DNA of 8,679 nt from JAHWJX01 sp036386655 (lineage in GTDB: Bacteria; Pseudomonadota; Alphaproteobacteria; Caulobacterales; Caulobacteraceae): assembly GCA_036386655.1 (NCBI GenBank), contig DASVVG010000161.1:1-8679 (forward strand), written 5' to 3'. Of the stretch, positions 7,750 to 8,679 are shown piece after piece. The first letter of the stretch is position 1. Every line of letters begins with the position of its first letter. The translations under genes and the position numbers were made by a program. The notes beneath the pieces were generated by a model. The model did no database searches and was not told where the DNA came from. It saw only the letters and a program-made list of their open reading frames with translations.

Positions 7750-8184
7750 ATGCCTGAGAACCAGTCCCAGCCGCGCACGGGCGGCCTGCACAATCCGCAG
7801 GGCGGACCGCAGGTCGGCGACCAGCCTCCGGCGGAGCGCGGCTCCTTCGACCGCTCTTCGGACACAGAGGCCGCACACCAGCCCAACGAGGGCCCCGCGA
7901 TCCGGGGCGACGACGCCGCGGGGGGGCCGCGCGACCAGCTCGCCACCAACGACTTTCAGGGGGGCCGGCTCACGCGGGACGACGTGGTGGAGCGCGCCAA
8001 CCAGGCCGGCCGCGAGGTGAACCTCGGCAACGCGGGGCTCACCTCGGGGCTCGACCCGCACGCCCCCATGGGCACCGACGTGCACACCGCCGGCGCCCGC
8101 GCCGCGGACGCCTTGCCGGACGAGGTGGTGATGACTCCGGCGAGCGAACTCACCCGCGCGCAGGGCGGAACTCGGGAAGACTGA
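7750..8184 (+). CDS. Hydrophilic, probably disordered protein 2
   Basis: A 144-residue protein with no Cys, Trp or Tyr, only two Phe, and about 20 Gly. No membrane or signal segment is present. The N-terminal half (1-70) is rich in Gln, Pro, Gly and Asp, with HQPNEGPAIRGDD at about 43-55. A possibly structured middle part reads RDDVVERANQAGREVNLGNAG, and the C-terminus (ALPDEVVMTPASELTRAQGG) is less extreme. I do not recognise the family. AAGGAG at 7737-7742, inside the end of the preceding gene, sits 7 nt before the ATG, and the intergenic gap is 3 nt, so it is very likely cotranscribed and translationally coupled. It shares a PNE-plus-Gly motif with the next gene (PNEGPAIRG and PNEAQIGGQG), which may reflect common ancestry or composition. 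Confidence 0.72.
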   Translation: MPENQSQPRTGGLHNPQGGPQVGDQPPAERGSFDRSSDTEAAHQPNEGPAIRGDDAAGGPRDQLATNDFQGGRLTRDDVVERANQAGREVNLGNAGLTSGLDPHAPMGTDVHTAGARAADALPDEVVMTPASELTRAQGGTRED

Positions 8185-8197
8185 AGGAGAGACGACG

Positions 8198-8437
8198 ATG
8201 GGCGAAATCCGCAAAGACGAACGCGCCGACGCGAACCAGGTCGGCGGAGCCTTCGGCAACGACGAGGGCGGGCCGGCCACGCGCATGCCCAACGAGGCGC
8301 AGATCGGCGGGCAGGGTCCTCAGTCGATCCGCTCGGTGGCCGAGCGCGCCGACCAGGAGACCCCGGGCACGGGCCAGAGCGGCCCCGGCGAAGGCGAGGG
8401 GCGTAGCCCCCTGAGCGATCGTGCCTCCGGTGACTGA
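8198..8437 (+). CDS. Small Gly-rich hydrophilic, probably disordered protein 3
   Basis: A 79-residue protein with 16 Gly, no Cys, Trp or Tyr, and one Phe. Charged residues (Asp, Glu, Arg, Lys) are spread throughout, and the C-terminus reads GTGQSGPGEGEGRSPLSDR. No signal peptide or membrane segment is present. The ATG is preceded by GAAGGAGAGACGACG, a strong Shine-Dalgarno, 13 nt after the preceding gene. Its C-terminal coding end overlaps the start of the fourth gene. I do not recognise a family; hydrophilin-like composition is the only functional clue. Confidence 0.7.
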   Translation: MGEIRKDERADANQVGGAFGNDEGGPATRMPNEAQIGGQGPQSIRSVAERADQETPGTGQSGPGEGEGRSPLSDRASGD

Positions 8438-8666
8438 CCTTCCTTCGGACGATCCCGACGGCGGCGACGGCATTGCCGCCGATGATGCGGGCGGCACTGC
8501 TCTGGGCCGGCACGTCGGAGAGACCGCGGGCGGTCAGGAGTCCTTCGGAGTCGGCTCGGAAGGTCCCGCCGGCGCGGAAGAGAACGCCGGCCCTTCGGAC
8601 ATCGCCGCCGACGACGGGGGGGCCACCGCCGGGCTGCTTCGGCGGCCGGAACACGGCGGCGACTGA
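8421..8666 (+). CDS. Small acidic Gly-rich hydrophilic protein 4 with an internal repeat
   Basis: An 81-residue protein with about 19 Gly and many Asp/Ala, no Cys, Trp or Tyr, and one Phe. It contains an internal near-repeat, IAADDAGGTAL at about 18-28 and IAADDGGATAGL at about 61-72, which suggests a short duplication. The frame starts at GTG 8421, or alternatively GTG 8430 (VTDLPSDD). Both lie inside the end of the third gene, whose stop is at 8435-8437, and neither has a good Shine-Dalgarno. Translation would depend on coupling to the upstream gene, and a small GGGGC-GTA-GCCCC hairpin lies at 8398-8410. Support is weaker than for its three neighbours, but the frame is open, acidic and Gly-rich like them. 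No terminator is seen in the last 13 bases of the window. Confidence 0.5.
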   Translation: MPPVTDLPSDDPDGGDGIAADDAGGTALGRHVGETAGGQESFGVGSEGPAGAEENAGPSDIAADDGGATAGLLRRPEHGGD

Positions 8667-8679
8667 CGGGTTGCCTCTA

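Overview
This is a very G+C-rich bacterial chromosome segment with long open frames on both strands. The gene content and the purL / BolA-family / monothiol glutaredoxin (grxD) order point to an Alphaproteobacterium. A Caulobacterales member (Caulobacter or Phenylobacterium type) is my best guess. That placement is inferred from gene order, promoter style and composition, not from a marker gene. No rRNA, tRNA, CRISPR array, insertion sequence or phage gene was found.

Layout, left to right. (1) Positions 1-185 hold no gene I can support, but contain an imperfect nested palindrome. (2) 186-1439 (-) is an exported S41-family serine peptidase. (3) 1540-1679 (-) is a compact unit not normally called as a gene: a 21-codon ORF with a GTG start, a Shine-Dalgarno region complementary to 17 nt of the 16S rRNA 3' tail, and a strong UUCG-loop terminator. 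(4) 1829-2467 (+) is an ExoD-family membrane protein, and 2538-3620 (+) is a probable Tat-exported lipoprotein with six Asp-box (BNR/Ycf48-like) repeats. (5) 7416-3617 (-) is a four-gene run: purL (purine biosynthesis), a BolA/IbaG protein, an aldo/keto-reductase-fold protein that seems to have lost its catalytic tetrad, and CGFS monothiol glutaredoxin grxD. (6) 7501-8666 (+) is a tandem set of four short, Gly-rich, Cys-free, highly hydrophilic and probably disordered proteins. They lie behind a site resembling a general-stress (EcfG-type) sigma-factor promoter.

How the genes may work together. BolA-family proteins and CGFS glutaredoxins form [2Fe-2S]-bridged complexes, so the BolA/AKR-like/grxD segment is probably an iron-sulfur trafficking or iron-sensing unit. 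The AKR-like protein between them is the odd member and may be a non-catalytic partner. The four disordered proteins look like hydrophilins or desiccation/osmotic stress proteins, and their putative promoter fits that reading.

The most interesting candidates for something undescribed are the 21-codon gene with the extreme ribosome-binding site, the four-gene hydrophilin-like operon, and the degenerate AKR in the BolA-Grx operon.
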